From positions 60,878,217-60,942,216 of the forward strand of contig CM041298.1 of assembly GCA_023052935.1 (NCBI GenBank): 64,000 nucleotides of DNA, in the 5' to 3' direction. Below are positions 1-11,010 of the stretch, piece after piece. The position numbers were made by a program, and so were the translations under genes. Origin of the DNA: Piezodorus guildinii (Eukaryota > Arthropoda > Insecta > Hemiptera > Pentatomidae). Position 1 is the first letter of the stretch; the number at the start of each line of letters is the position of its first letter. Below the pieces are notes generated by a model. The model was not told the DNA's origin. It saw only the letters and a program-made list of their open reading frames with translations, and did no database searches.

Positions 1-748
1 TTTTAGGGTCCCCTGAGTCCTAATAACCAAGTCCCGCAAAAAGGTCTGTGTGTGTGTCCGTATGTGGTAACTCCCGGGCGGAAACGAAAAGTCCTATGAA
101 ACTGAAATTTCATATTTAAGACAACTATACGCTCGAGACGTTACAAAACCTTTTTCATCAAAATGAGCCTACCAGAAAAGCCACTTTATAACATGCATTT
201 TGCACCTTTTTTCGATTTCCTTCCGGTTCCGACGATTTTAATTAAACTCTCTATATTGATGTAAAATTTAATGGACTTTAATATCATGTGGGCTTTATTC
301 TGATATAAATAGTCTGAAGATGCTTGAATGCCAATATTTTAAATTTTCTTCCCCTAAAGTAACTTTAATTTTGGAGATTCTATAAATATAACCAAATTAT
401 CATGTTAGTATTGATAAATAACAGCTAAATATGTAAGTTGTGCGAAATCAAAAAACAACTAAAGGAGAAAACTGAAAAAATATTTTTTTAATGCAATTTT
501 TTTATTTTGAACATAGCAACAGTGATATGCACTTATAATATACCGTTGGAAAGTTAATGATTTTAGAAAAAAAATATTATCTAATACACAAGAGCTTGTA
601 AAAGTTAATAAAGAGTGTTGAAAAGCCGATAAAACTAACTAATTCTTTAATGGTTTCTCTCATTTTTATCTCTTACTGTTTTTGAATATTCTTTAATCGA
701 TTCTAAAAACGGAGGTAAGTGAAAGTCGTGTGTTGCCTGCACCAGATT
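1..748 (-). repeat. Dispersed repeat family A, copy 1 (reverse orientation)
   Basis: This is the first of about eleven copies of an AT-rich repeat that I call family A. Conserved landmarks are a 'aagtcccgcaaaaaggtctg' block near 30-50, a 'tttttcatcaaaat' block near 150, and a terminal block read on the minus strand as 'tctggtg...caacacacgacttt' (about 722-748). The same order recurs at 6838, 8031, 16394, 28267, 45993 and 61014. No long ORF is present. The left end lies outside the window. A non-autonomous DNA transposon is my best guess because the inverted motif ACTTTCACTTAC lies near both ends of some copies. Confidence 0.75.
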
Positions 749-868
749 TCTTTTTTTTTTTTAATCTCAAAAACTACATTAGGTCATGCAATGATGATCC
801 TAACATTTAGATTTTGATATATGGTGGGCGATCAAATGTGATTTAATTCTATAACTAAGGTTTTTTTT

Positions 869-1262
869 TTTCTTTCGAAGATATAGAACAATTTTATTAG
901 TGCTTTAAACAAAAAAAAAACAACAACGAATATTTATAAAAAAAAAAGAACACCATAAAAAGAAAGAGAAAAAAAAATAAATTGTACACATAAATACGCC
1001 CATAACTCAGTTATTATTGAAGATAATAAAAATATGTACAATTTTTAGGATCAGTAAAGCACGGTAAAAAAAAAAAAAATTTAAATCTTCTACGTTCTTT
1101 ATTTTCGAAGATAAAGAAAAATTTATTAGTGTTATTTAAACAAAACCGCAAATAATTATAAAAAAGAAAAGAAAAAATAGAAATTTTACTCATAAATACG
1201 CCTACAACTCAGTTATTTTTTAAGATTGAGAAAATTATGTACATAGTTTTTAATTCAGAATA
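869..1262. repeat. Imperfect direct repeat, two units of about 170-190 bp
   Basis: Two A-rich units, about 869-1060 and 1097-1262, share the order 'cgaagata...agaa', 'tttattagtg', 'tttaaacaaaa', a purine-rich middle and 'cataaatacgcc.acaactcagttatt'. Part of the last block is found inverted near 48290-48320. It looks like an old tandem duplication inside a dispersed repeat. No coding potential is visible. Confidence 0.55.
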
Positions 1263-2115
1263 GAAGAAATATTAAAGTCACGAATTATAATAGGTGTAAT
1301 TATTTACACCAAAGCTCGGATATTATTGAAGATAGAGACAAATCGAAAGATTAGAAGCTATAAACAGCTATATAAACAGTTATGTTATACTATAATGTAC
1401 TTATTTGGAAATAATAAACCATTCTGTAATAATTTGCAGCGTTTTTAGATCAATAACATGTATCAGATATCTGTGAATGCAATATGTTGAACATGGTGTC
1501 TTATTAAGTTCTCGTCATAATGTAGGGGCTGATGTTAGATCCAAAGCGGAACAAAATGTTCAAATAACCTGAAATCTATTTATATTTACACTATTTATTT
1601 TATTTAAATATGAGTTAATAAAAAATACAATATAAAAAAATAAAAGAATTTGACTATCCACTTGGATGAAAAAAAAAAAAAAAGGATAAATAATTGTTAA
1701 TGATGAAATGGTATTTATGCAAACAAGAATTGTAACATAAATATTTTAATATGCAGTTGGAAAACGTGAAATTTTATATGTTATTAAATTACAAATAAAT
1801 TCTTATGAATTGAGAGATTCCTAAAATTATTGATTGGTTGGCATATCCATAGAAAGTGAAGAGTAAATGTTATGAAAAATTGTTAGATTATTTTTACTAA
1901 TAACTTGAAACGCATAATATATATTTTATTATATATTTATAATTATTAGTATTTAAAAAAAAATTATATACTGAAGTAAATTCATAATTCTTTCAAAAAT
2001 ATTTTCCACTTTCACTGTAAGTAATAATAATGAGAGTTATTTTTGTTTTTACTTGTTTAATATGATAGAATGAACTGGAGAAGAAAACAGCATATTTTTA
2101 AGATTTTTTCCCCAC

Positions 2116-2210
<95 letters not shown>

Positions 2211-3170
2211 ATATGTATATGCAATGATTGCCATCTTTACAATATAATTATTTTATATTAATCATGACTTCCAGAAAACTTTTTTTTATTATTATGTTCT
2301 TTGAATTGTAAAATAGTTATACTCTGTAATTGATTACGATATATATATCTTTTAAAAGTATTTATTCAGTAATATCATTTACATACTCAGGACATTGATA
2401 ATAAATAGTGTTTTAGATTCATTCATACATTTTTTATTAAAACAAAATTAAATTGAAATAGAGCAGATTTTGCTTCTGAAAGCTGAAGTTTAAATTTGGC
2501 TATATGTTGTACTTTTATATATGTATTTTATATGGATTGTTTTATCCAACCTGTATATTTTATATTTCTTCTTCTGTTCGGATTGTTTTTCCTTTCCTTG
2601 CAGCTTACCTCCTCCTTTTCGTTTAAATCTTCTTCATTTATTTTTTTTTTTTAATCCGTTTATGAAGTATTTTATCTCGTTTGTGACTTAGTTAAATACT
2701 CTGACATATTTCTTTTTGTTGTTATAATTATATACAACGTTTGAAACATTATTAAAGTACCTCCAAGGCAGTATAAGATCTCATTACTAAAAAGAAAAAA
2801 AATAAGAGGAAAATAAGAAAATGATTTCTTTATAGCTGTGCCTGCTTTAGACGTTTTTGATGAATGAGCACATTAATTTCTTTCTAAAAGCTGCATATTT
2901 TATAAAACTAATTTTTTTATATTAAATATTTTAAAAAATATTATTGATAAGTATATACAGTTTTGATTTCTATATGTTTTTAGTTTATGATAAACTTTTA
3001 ATGTAAATAATTACTTGTGCTTATAAAACTCTCTTATATATACCCCGTTGCTGTGAAAATATAATTTTTCAACGTTTCATAGTATTATATTTAATTTTTT
3101 TTAATTTAGACTCATCAAGAGTCCCCCTCCACGGAAATCTTTAGTAAAAGGCGAAAGATTTATTCGTTTT
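1263..3170. other. AT-rich stretch without recognised genes
   Basis: About 1.9 kb of AT-rich DNA with homopolymer runs and the microsatellite at 2116-2208. I see no gene, RNA or element boundary in it. The short ORFs over 2049-2261 are microsatellite translations. Confidence 0.6.
2116..2208. repeat. Poly(A) plus (AT)n microsatellite
   Basis: A run of about 17 A followed by about 38 AT dinucleotides. One of at least eight long (AT)n tracts in the window. Confidence 0.95.
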
Positions 3171-5298
3171 GAAGGGAGACCTTGACTTCTTTATTCACAG
3201 CGGATTAGGCTCCCTCAACTTATCTGTAACTCGACTTGATGAACTATCCTCAGACCATAGTCCACTGATCCTAAAAGTATCTCTCACTCCAATTCCAAAA
3301 CCTATCCCACCGTCATTTATCCGAGGCCCTGTCAACTGGAACCTATTTCGCCAAATCCTGACCGATAATATTAACCTCAGAGCGACCCTCAAAACCCCAG
3401 AAGACCTTGACGATTCCGTCTACTCCTTCACCACCGCCATTCAGCAAGCTGTCTGGACTGCCTCCTCTCCTAAGCACTCCAATATAACTCCTCACCAAAA
3501 CCATTTGCCTCAACACCTTACAGACCTAATCCATGCAAAACGCCGTGCCAGATCATTATGGCAGCACACCCGACACCCAACAGATCGCCGCTCCTATAAC
3601 TTTTATTGTAGACAATTGAAGCAGGAGTTGGCGACCTTCCGTTCCCAGTCCTTTAATTCCTACCTCTCCTCTCTGTCAGCTAGTGACAATTCCCTGTGGA
3701 ATGTCACGAAGAAGATTTTAAAATCCCATCAAGTTTCCCATCCTCTCCGGCGTGGTGATGACTCCTGGGCTGCGTCTGATGAAGATAAAGCCGAGGAATT
3801 CGCCACACACCTCTCCAAAGTATTCACTCCTCACCCGGAATCCCAAAGCAATCATACCGCAGCAGTACAAGACTTCCTTTTGTCACCAATACCTCTTTCC
3901 CTACCTCCTAAAGCTATTAATCCCTCTGAGGTTAAATATCTTCTCCAGAAACTGACCCTCCGTAAATCTCCTGGACATGATCTCCTTACCCCCCAGATCC
4001 TCCGTCAACTTCCGCAGAAAGCTATTATATTCCTAACCTATATCTACAACTGCATCCTACGCACCACCTATTTTCCTCTCTTGTGGAAACATTCCACAAT
4101 CATTCTCTTCCTAAAACCAGGTAAACCTTCCAGCAACACTTCATCTTACAGACCTATTAGTCTACTCCCCATCCTCTCAAAAGTCTTTGAAAAACTCCTT
4201 CTAAAACGAATCCTGCCTATATTAGAATCACAAAATCTTCCTTCCCATCAGTTTGGTTTCCGTGCTCATCATTCCACTGTTCAACAAGGACTCCGAGTTG
4301 TAGACCATATTTCCTCAGCCCTTGAATGCAAAGAGTATTGTTCTGGTGCGTTTCTGGACATAGCGCAAGCTTTTGACCGGGTATGGCACACCGGATTATT
4401 CTTCAAGCTTAAAACGCATTTACCCCAGTCTCTATACCTCATTCTACGATCCTATCTCTCAAACCGCTCCTTCCGAGTTCGCTGTGGTGTAGAATTTTCT
4501 AACTTTTATCCCATTGAGGCCGGTGTTCCTCAAGGCAGCGTCTTGGGACCCGTCCTCTACATCCTTTACACTGCTGATATTCCTAATCATCCTGACACCT
4601 TTCTGGCAACATTTGCAGATGACACCGCCATCCTATCATCCAATTCCGATCCTGAAATAGCATCCTTAATCCTGCAAAGACACCTTTGTCTTATCGAGGA
4701 CTGGTGTAATGCTTGGCGTATTAAGGTTAATGAAAGCAAATGCACCCACGTCACCTTCACCCTTCGACGCAAATCCTGTCCAATGGTTCATTTCAATTCC
4801 ATACCGCTTCCTTCTTCAGACACAGTCCGGTATCTTGGCTTACTACTAGACAAAAGATTGACGTGGAACCCACATACAAGACTTAAACGAAAAGAACTCA
4901 ACAGACGATTCGGACAGTTATACAGACTACTAAACAGAAAATCTAAGCTTACAGTTGACAACAAATTATTACTTTACAAGACAATACTGAAGCCAATCTG
5001 GACCTACGGACTTGAACTGTGGGGGACAGCTAAACGTTCTAACATCAAACGCATTCAATCCTTTCAATCCAAAGTCCTGCGAATAATAGTAAATGCTCCT
5101 TATTATGTATCCAACTATACCTTGCACCACGACCTTAATGTTCCATTTATTTCAGACCTGATTCCATCTAAATTTTCCAAATTCCACCAGAACCTCATTC
5201 ATCATCCTAATCCTCTAGCACAATCCCTATCCAGCTCCACTCATCCATACAACCCTCCTAGAAGGTTGAAACGGCAGTGGCCCCGAGACATATTGTAA
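3169..5298 (+). CDS. Jockey ORF2 fragment: C-terminal endonuclease plus reverse transcriptase
   Basis: This 709-codon open frame encodes the back half of a Jockey ORF2 polyprotein, which nicks the target and reverse-transcribes element RNA in the nucleus. Visible motifs: the end of the APE-type endonuclease with SSDHSP (residues about 27-32); RT palm motifs SYRPISLLPI (about 324-333), AFLDIAQAFDRVWH (about 394-407, catalytic Asp), AGVPQGSVLGP (about 450-460) and FADDTAILSS (about 482-491, catalytic Asp pair); and a C-terminal thumb region ending near PRRLKRQWPRD. The first Met is probably not a natural start, because the element is 5'-truncated and only the first two or three codons come from flanking DNA. 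There is no frameshift or stop in the RT region, unlike the relatives at 20479 and 37533. The N-terminal endonuclease half, with its NANG, ETRL and DFN motifs, is missing. Confidence 0.9.
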   Translation: MKGDLDFFIHSGLGSLNLSVTRLDELSSDHSPLILKVSLTPIPKPIPPSFIRGPVNWNLFRQILTDNINLRATLKTPEDLDDSVYSFTTAIQQAVWTASSPKHSNITPHQNHLPQHLTDLIHAKRRARSLWQHTRHPTDRRSYNFYCRQLKQELATFRSQSFNSYLSSLSASDNSLWNVTKKILKSHQVSHPLRRGDDSWAASDEDKAEEFATHLSKVFTPHPESQSNHTAAVQDFLLSPIPLSLPPKAINPSEVKYLLQKLTLRKSPGHDLLTPQILRQLPQKAIIFLTYIYNCILRTTYFPLLWKHSTIILFLKPGKPSSNTSSYRPISLLPILSKVFEKLLLKRILPILESQNLPSHQFGFRAHHSTVQQGLRVVDHISSALECKEYCSGAFLDIAQAFDRVWHTGLFFKLKTHLPQSLYLILRSYLSNRSFRVRCGVEFSNFYPIEAGVPQGSVLGPVLYILYTADIPNHPDTFLATFADDTAILSSNSDPEIASLILQRHLCLIEDWCNAWRIKVNESKCTHVTFTLRRKSCPMVHFNSIPLPSSDTVRYLGLLLDKRLTWNPHTRLKRKELNRRFGQLYRLLNRKSKLTVDNKLLLYKTILKPIWTYGLELWGTAKRSNIKRIQSFQSKVLRIIVNAPYYVSNYTLHHDLNVPFISDLIPSKFSKFHQNLIHHPNPLAQSLSSSTHPYNPPRRLKRQWPRDIL

Positions 5299-5735
5299 AC
5301 ATCTTTTCTGGAGTTCTGACACTGGTCAGATTCTCCTCTCATGTGCGGTGTGATTGTGGCTGTGGCGCCCTCACTTAGCTTCCGCTGGCTCTCACCAGTG
5401 ATGCGGCTGAGAGGGAGGCGCTGGGATCCTTTGGGCTCTGCTTGTCCTTCCACAAGTGGGGGGACAAGCCCCGTCCGGGGTTCCCGAGCTGATTGTAAAT
5501 ATTGTACATAGGTATGAATGAGACATGTTTTGTTTATTTATTTGTTAACTTCATTTATTTGTATTTATTTTGTCTATAAATTTTGTTATTGTATACGTTT
5601 ATTTATTTTGATTTTATTTTATGTAATTTGACTTTCCTTTTGTTTATATTGTAAATATTGTATGAATGAGATCCTGTAGCACTATTATTATTGTCTATTA
5701 TGACAAATTGTAATATATACGAATAAAAAAAAAAA
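3177..5735 (+). mobile_element. 5'-truncated Jockey-clade non-LTR retrotransposon (Jockey A)
   Basis: The element begins inside the endonuclease domain: homology with the fuller copy at 20023-24954 starts at 'gaccttgacttc' near 3177. It runs through the RT frame, a 3'UTR of about 430 bp and an A-rich tail with an AATAAA signal near 5722-5735. Its 3' terminus 'attgtaatata...aataaa' matches the tails near 37020, 51620 and 63500. I could not find a TSD. The open frame suggests a fairly recent insertion, but with its 5' end missing it is probably dead on arrival. Confidence 0.88.
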
Positions 5736-6280
5736 ATAAAAAAATTTTTTTTAAACTAGTTTAACTGTTAATTCCCAACAATTGTGGGAAATATTAATTA
5801 TTTATTAATTTTAAAAACCAATTATAATTCAGAATCTGCGTTTCTTTAATGGATCATGATTCTTTATATTCTTAAATAATAAAAACTCATAAACAATTTA
5901 ATGAAATAATTATTATTATTAAATGAGTAAGTATGTGAGCAAGTAAAATAACATCTTGTTCTTTATTAAATATTTTTTAATGCACTGTGTGATATATAAA
6001 TGATGTATAAGCTCACCCATAATTTACTGTAAAGATGTGTATAACCATTGTTAAAATGGTTTTTTTAATAGTTTTTTTTTTCCAAATAAATATTTTTTTT
6101 TTTATTTTACAGGTAAGTGACCACAAAAATTCTCATTACGATACGGGAGCGTTCAACAGGTATGTTTATTTTATTTGTTTTTTTTAATGTAAATAGAGGA
6201 CTTTTTGAGTAAGCAGAAAACCGTCTAAGGTCTTCAACTACAGGAAAAATTTCCGCGATTTCCCAATAATTATATATACA
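5736..6280. other. AT-rich spacer
   Basis: AT-rich DNA between the Jockey A tail and the SINE fragments. I recognise nothing in it. Confidence 0.6.
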
Positions 6281-6282
6281 TT

Positions 6283-6693
6283 GTTTGTTTATTTATTTAA
6301 CGTCACTTTATGCTACTATGGCTAATCGGACGATGCTACAGTAGGAGTCCTAAAATTATATATACAAATAATTATAGTTAAAAAAAAATGCCAATATTTT
6401 TATTTATTTTTGATACTATTAGGTGTTTTAGAATTTGTTAATCTATTCATATAACACCACTTTATGCTGATGTGGCTAATAGAATGAAGCTGCAGCGGGT
6501 TTTAAAATTTTTTCCTATACAGGTGTAATTTGCATAGTGATCTTTAACACGTACTTGACACCTTTTTACGTTCCCTTCAAAGGACGGTATAACCTAGGAT
6601 TTTTTACTTCCATATAACCTGCCAGGATAGAATCCGCGACCTCGAATAGAAGGCTACTATGCAAGCTCCTACACTACAGGTTACCCCATTTAG
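6283..6693 (-). repeat. SINE-2 fragments, two adjacent partial copies
   Basis: 6283-6355 repeats the tail end of SINE-2 ('ttatttatttaacgtcac', 'tggctaatcggacgatgct'). 6447-6693 is a diverged, longer copy with the same order of blocks: 'ccactttatgctg', 'tggctaatag', 'gatctttaaca', 'ggattttttac'. The better-preserved copy is at 42196-42488. Here the box B region ('agaatccgcgacc') is degraded. Confidence 0.65.
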
Positions 6694-6837
6694 ATACGTA
6701 ATTAGCTAGCCAGTTTATGATAATGATTATCTATAAAATAAATGATTAATTTATAAAATTAAAATAAAAGATATATTAAAATACAAACTGATTATAACTG
6801 TAGAAAAATTTAGAAATCGCTCTAATTGTTTGTTTTT

Positions 6838-7340
6838 ACTTTCACTTACCTATAGATAAAATTTTGTGATCGTTGCGACCAGTTTTTGACGGAAATACAC
6901 GTTTTAGGGTATCCTAAGTCCAAATGACCAAGTCTCGAAAAAAGGTCTATGTGTGTTTGTCCGTGTGTGTGTGTCTGTGGTAAGTCTAGCGCTAAAACCA
7001 AAAATTGTACGAAACTGAAATTTCATTTTTAGGACAAGTATACATTCGAGATGTTACAACAGCTTTTTCATCAAAATCGGCTAACGAGGAGGGCTCTCGA
7101 GTGGCTATTTTATACCATGCATTTTGCACCTTTTAACGATTTTCTCAAAAATGGCTCTAACGATTTTGATTTAACTCTCTATATCGATGTAAAATTTAAT
7201 GGGCTTTAATATCATTTAAGTTTAATCCTGATTGAAACATTCTAACAGGGCATAAATGCCTTAAATTTTAAATTTTCTTTTTCTGAACTACCTTTAATTT
7301 TGTACGTTCCAAAAGATTAACCATATCATCTTAATGGCAC
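6838..7340 (-). repeat. Dispersed repeat family A, copy 2
   Basis: Starts with 'actttcacttacc' and continues with the same landmarks as copy 1: 'accaagtctcgaaaaaaggt', 'gaaactgaaatttcat', 'ttttcatcaaaatcgg', 'tctatatcgatgtaaaattt'. It fades near 7340. The other terminal block is missing, so it is incomplete. Confidence 0.72.
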
Positions 7341-7544
7341 TGATATACATAATATCATATCATCATAAGGACGGATAAATATCAAAGTTGATAGTATTGA
7401 TGATAGTAGACCTGTATACTTAAAATTTTATAATTTTTTCTTTCTTCGTCTTTCTTTTGATAGAATAGAAAAGATTCTTTATTCTCAGACAAGGTCTTTT
7501 AAGAAGAATAGATATGTATAATTAAAATATAAAATGTGTCTGAC

Positions 7545-8029
7545 TAAAAGAACAAAGGATCGTTATTAATTATTATTAAAAGTTCTATAAGAAGAAAATA
7601 ATGGATACAATAAATAACAGAGTAAAATAAATAACTAACTTACGATAGATGAATGTGTCGAACAAAACTAAGCCTTGAAACAATTTAAAATTTATTGATT
7701 AAATAAGTTATATATAAACAATAAATAATAAAGTTTCTTTTTCTCAATGTCTAATATTTTATTTGAAATATCAACATTGTTGAGCGTCTGAAGACAGGAG
7801 GTATTGGAGTAACTGGGGATTGAATAATGATAGAGAAGAAGCATGGCGAATATGAATATGTAGGAAATTCCATAGAGTAGTAAAGCGGATAAGAAAGAAA
7901 TGATCAATAGTTTTTATTATATGGCAAGGAATGTAAAAGGTCAGAATGGCGTGAATTCCTTATGGTTAGAAATGGTCCTCAAAGCCCAAAGTGGTTGTAT
8001 TTATATTGAGATTTGTGACATGTAGATAA
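7545..8029 (-). pseudogene. LINE 3'-end fragment, left arm of a 485-bp inverted duplication
   Basis: This arm is the near-perfect reverse complement of 8784-9268. On the minus strand one frame reads like the C-terminus of a CR1/R1-type LINE polyprotein, with a TTLWNFLH motif followed by SLSLFNPQLLQYL (compare the common pattern 'RLWNSLP...F...L..YL'). It is a short fragment without RT motifs. The two arms are head to head, with their presumed 3' ends pointing outwards. Confidence 0.55.
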
Positions 8030-8030
8030 A

Positions 8031-8697
8031 ATCTGGTGAGCGAAACACACGACTTTTAATTACCCTCTTTGTTAAAATCAAGTTAGGAATTTTTAAATAC
8101 ATTCAGAGATGAAAATAAATGGCTAAAGAATTAATCACATTAAGTTTCAATAGAAATATGTGTTTATTAAAAAATAGTATTTCTCTTTTATGCTTTAGTT
8201 GGTCATCAAATTCGTCCAACCTGTATATTTAGCCGTCCTTCATCAATGTTATAAAGATGATATAGTTCATCTTTTGGAATGTACAAAATTAAAAGTAGTT
8301 TAGAAGAAAAAAAAATTCTGTACTTTATGAGAAGAATATACAAAAAATCGGTATTTAAGCCCTGTCAGACTATTTCAATCAGAATGAAACCTACATGGTA
8401 TTAAAGCTCTTTGAATATCATATCGATATAGCGAGCTTAATCAAAATCGTTAGAGCCGTTTTTGACAAATTCGTAAAAAGGTACAAAATGCATTGTAAAA
8501 AGTGGTCTTCTGGTTTACTGATTTTAATGAAAAAGTTGCTGTAACATCTCGAGCGTATGAAGTCTTAGTTCTTAAGTCTTAAATATGAAATATCAGGTCC
8601 GTACGACTTTCCGTTTAAGTGCATGACTTACCACACATATACACAACTATACACACACCTTGTTTGGGGATTTTTCAAACTCAGAGGATCCAAAAAT
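8031..8697 (+). repeat. Dispersed repeat family A, copy 3, between the inverted arms
   Basis: Begins with the terminal block 'tctggtgagcgaaacacac' and continues with family A landmarks ('tatttcaatcagaatgaaac', 'tcgatatagcgagc', 'acatctcgagcgtatg'). It ends near 'ggatccaaaaa', just before an (AT)n tract. It occupies nearly all of the loop of the inverted duplication. Confidence 0.75.
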
Positions 8698-8783
8698 TTG
8701 TTATATATATATATATATATATATATTATTTCATCATATATATATATATATTATATATTATATATATATACAATATATTCATG

Positions 8784-9261
8784 TTATCTACATGTCACAA
8801 ATCTCAATATAAATACAACCACTTTGGGCTTTGAGGACCATTTCTAACCATAAGGAATTCACGCCATTCTGACCTTTTACATTCCTTGCCATAGAATAAA
8901 AACTATTGATCATTTCTTTCTTATCCGCTCTACTACTCTATGGAATTTCCTACATATTCATATTCGCCATGCTTCTTCTCTATCATTATTCAATCCCCAG
9001 TTACTCCAATACCTCCTGTCTTCAGACCCTCAACAATGTTGATATTTCAAATAAAATATTAGACATTGAGAAAAAGAAACTTTATCATTTATTGTTTATA
9101 TATAACTTATTTAATCAATAAATTTTAAATTGTTTCAAGGCTTAGTTTTGTTCGACACATTCATCTATCGTAAGTTAGTTATTTATTTTACTCTGTTATT
9201 TATTGTATCCATTATTTTCTTCTTATAGAACTTTTAATAAGAATTAATAACGATCCTTTGT

Positions 9262-9268
<7 letters not shown>
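8784..9268 (+). pseudogene. LINE 3'-end fragment, right arm of the inverted duplication
   Basis: Mirror image of 7545-8029, equal in length (485 bp) and with few differences. The plus-strand frame near 8890-9045 contains STTLWNFLH and LFNPQLLQYL, as expected for a LINE C-terminal region. The right edge merges into an (AT)n microsatellite, which may be the remnant of a 3' tail or the recombination site. Confidence 0.55.

Positions 9269-9324
<56 letters not shown>
9267..9324. repeat. (AT)n microsatellite
   Basis: About 29 TA dinucleotides directly abutting the right arm of the inverted duplication. Confidence 0.95.
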
Positions 9325-9330
<6 letters not shown>

Positions 9331-10118
9331 ATAGGTTAGTGAATGTAAAAAGTACCCTGAAATGACTAATCATATCCCCTAAGTAAATTCAGACTGATTA
9401 TAAATAAGACAATTAAATAGAGCTTAACGCATTTTCCACAGCTAATTAAGACACGACCGATATTTACATTGAGAAGTATACCCTAAAATTTAATTATATA
9501 TGGTGGTGAAGATAAGTGGAAAAATCTACATTTTTTTTACTATCGGGCTTGGGAAATTATTTTCCACCAAGCTTTCAAAGTGAGTTGTGGGTAAAAAAAT
9601 TAGTTCAGTGGGTGTAAAACAAACTGAAAACTTAATTAAAAGGGAGAGGGTTAACGTTGTAGAGGGGGAGTGACTCCTGTTGTGCTTTTATAAAACATCT
9701 GTCATGTTCCCTTTTTTCTTTCAAGCTTGAGGCCGTGTCCGAGGAATACTTAGTAGAACATCAACGCTGGGTTAGCGCTCTGACATTTACCTGGATTCCA
9801 TTTTATTTCAGTTTCGTTTGTTATTTACCAAAAAAAAATCTTTAAACATAGAAACAGTTTATAAAAAAAAAAAAAAACTTTTGCGAAAATCGCACAAAAT
9901 TTACCTCTGTTATTAGAATAAATTTTAAAGTTTATGAACAGGTGAATAAAATTGGAGACTGATTTATACTTCACCACTCTTTTATTAAAAACAAATACAC
10001 GACATTTCGGCTAAAATGCCAGGTGGGAAGGAACTAATTTATCTGAAAGTACAAAATATCGTCACAATCACAAATAATCCATCTAACAATTTTATCATGA
10101 AAACTATATAACAATGTT
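9325..10118. other. Spacer without recognised genes
   Basis: About 800 bp of AT-rich DNA with short homopolymers. Nothing recognised. Confidence 0.55.
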
Positions 10119-10128
10119 TTTTTTTTTT

Positions 10129-11010
10129 TTAATTATGATTTCCTATTTCGACTTCCGCCATAAGGGATCTGGCAGCCCAGTACCACTCCGATCTGGATGG
10201 GGTTTCACCTCTTATTTTTTGTAATCGGGGGCATACTTCTAGATGTGCTGCATCCATTTCATTATTTGCATGACAAAGGCAGCAAAGTGGAGACTCTACC
10301 ACTCCGATCCGATGCAAGTGTTTTGCGAGGTAGTCATGGCCAGTAATCATTCGGAACTGTGCAACAGTATCTTTTCTCTTCAAATCTAATGGTATTCTTT
10401 CTTCTTCTATAAGGAGTTTGGCCCAGTGCTTGTTGATCGAACTGAGCCTTTGGGAGTCCGTTAGTAGAGCATGATATGCCCTCTTAACTTCATCCCTAGC
10501 TCTACGATAGGAAATTCGATTGTCCAACTGTTCCGAAGCTGCACCTTCTTTTGCAAGCTTGTCGGCTACTTCATTCCCATAAATACCACAGTGGCCGGGT
10601 ACCCATTGGAAAACCACCTGTCTACCTTGTTGAAGCAGCTGTTCAATTTTTAATTGGCAGTTCACAACGTCATTTACTTGAGATGCATTTGGCTGCGTAG
10701 CTGCTATGATCGCCGCCTGTGAATCCACAAACAACACAATTCTCTTTGCATCTATATTTATGATAGCTTGCAAAGCTAGTAATATATCTCGAATTTCGCT
10801 ATCGAAATTTGTCGACCATTTTCCTACCGGCTTCGAGATTTGAAATAGACGGGAGTACACGCCTGCTCCTCCATTGTAATTTGCATGTTCCACTGAACCA
10901 TCGGTGTAGACATGGAGCCAAGGAGGGCTGGGATAGCGCTCAGTTATGGTTTCGAGTGCCAACATATAAATATTCATAAATATTAAATATATAAACATGT
11001 TAAAATACAT
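10129..11010 (-). CDS. RNase H domain ORF from the 3' end of a non-LTR retrotransposon
   Basis: A 293-codon open frame, with the homologous part starting at about residue 18 (near 10960). It encodes a type-I RNase H fold, which in LINEs degrades the RNA strand of the RNA-DNA hybrid. Four catalytic acids are visible in order: YTDGS, FDSEI, FVDSQAA and NEVADKLA, each in the expected context, plus WVPGHCGIYGN. After the domain comes a tail with FRMITGHDYLAKHLHRIG and a Cys-rich LCCLCH motif, which is usual for C-termini of I/R1-type LINEs. The stop codon TAA runs directly into poly(A) on the minus strand (10119-10131), so the 3' end of the element is here. The first ~17 residues look like flanking DNA, so the annotated Met is probably not native. 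Intact and apparently young, but lacking RT and endonuclease. A domesticated gene is possible but not supported. Confidence 0.8.
   Translation of the reverse strand: MYFNMFIYLIFMNIYMLALETITERYPSPPWLHVYTDGSVEHANYNGGAGVYSRLFQISKPVGKWSTNFDSEIRDILLALQAIINIDAKRIVLFVDSQAAIIAATQPNASQVNDVVNCQLKIEQLLQQGRQVVFQWVPGHCGIYGNEVADKLAKEGAASEQLDNRISYRRARDEVKRAYHALLTDSQRLSSINKHWAKLLIEEERIPLDLKRKDTVAQFRMITGHDYLAKHLHRIGVVESPLCCLCHANNEMDAAHLEVCPRLQKIRGETPSRSEWYWAARSLMAEVEIGNHN

Noticed and set aside
2049..2261. ORFs encoding Tyr-Ile repeats (also at 8619-8847, 51929-52153 and 61839-62124)
   Set aside because: They are translations of (AT)n microsatellites.
7692..9121. Pair of identical 71-codon hydrophobic ORFs (7692-7907 and 8906-9121) as real membrane proteins
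   Set aside because: They lie in the inverted LINE arms in a frame other than the one showing the LINE C-terminal pattern, so the hydrophobicity is a by-product.
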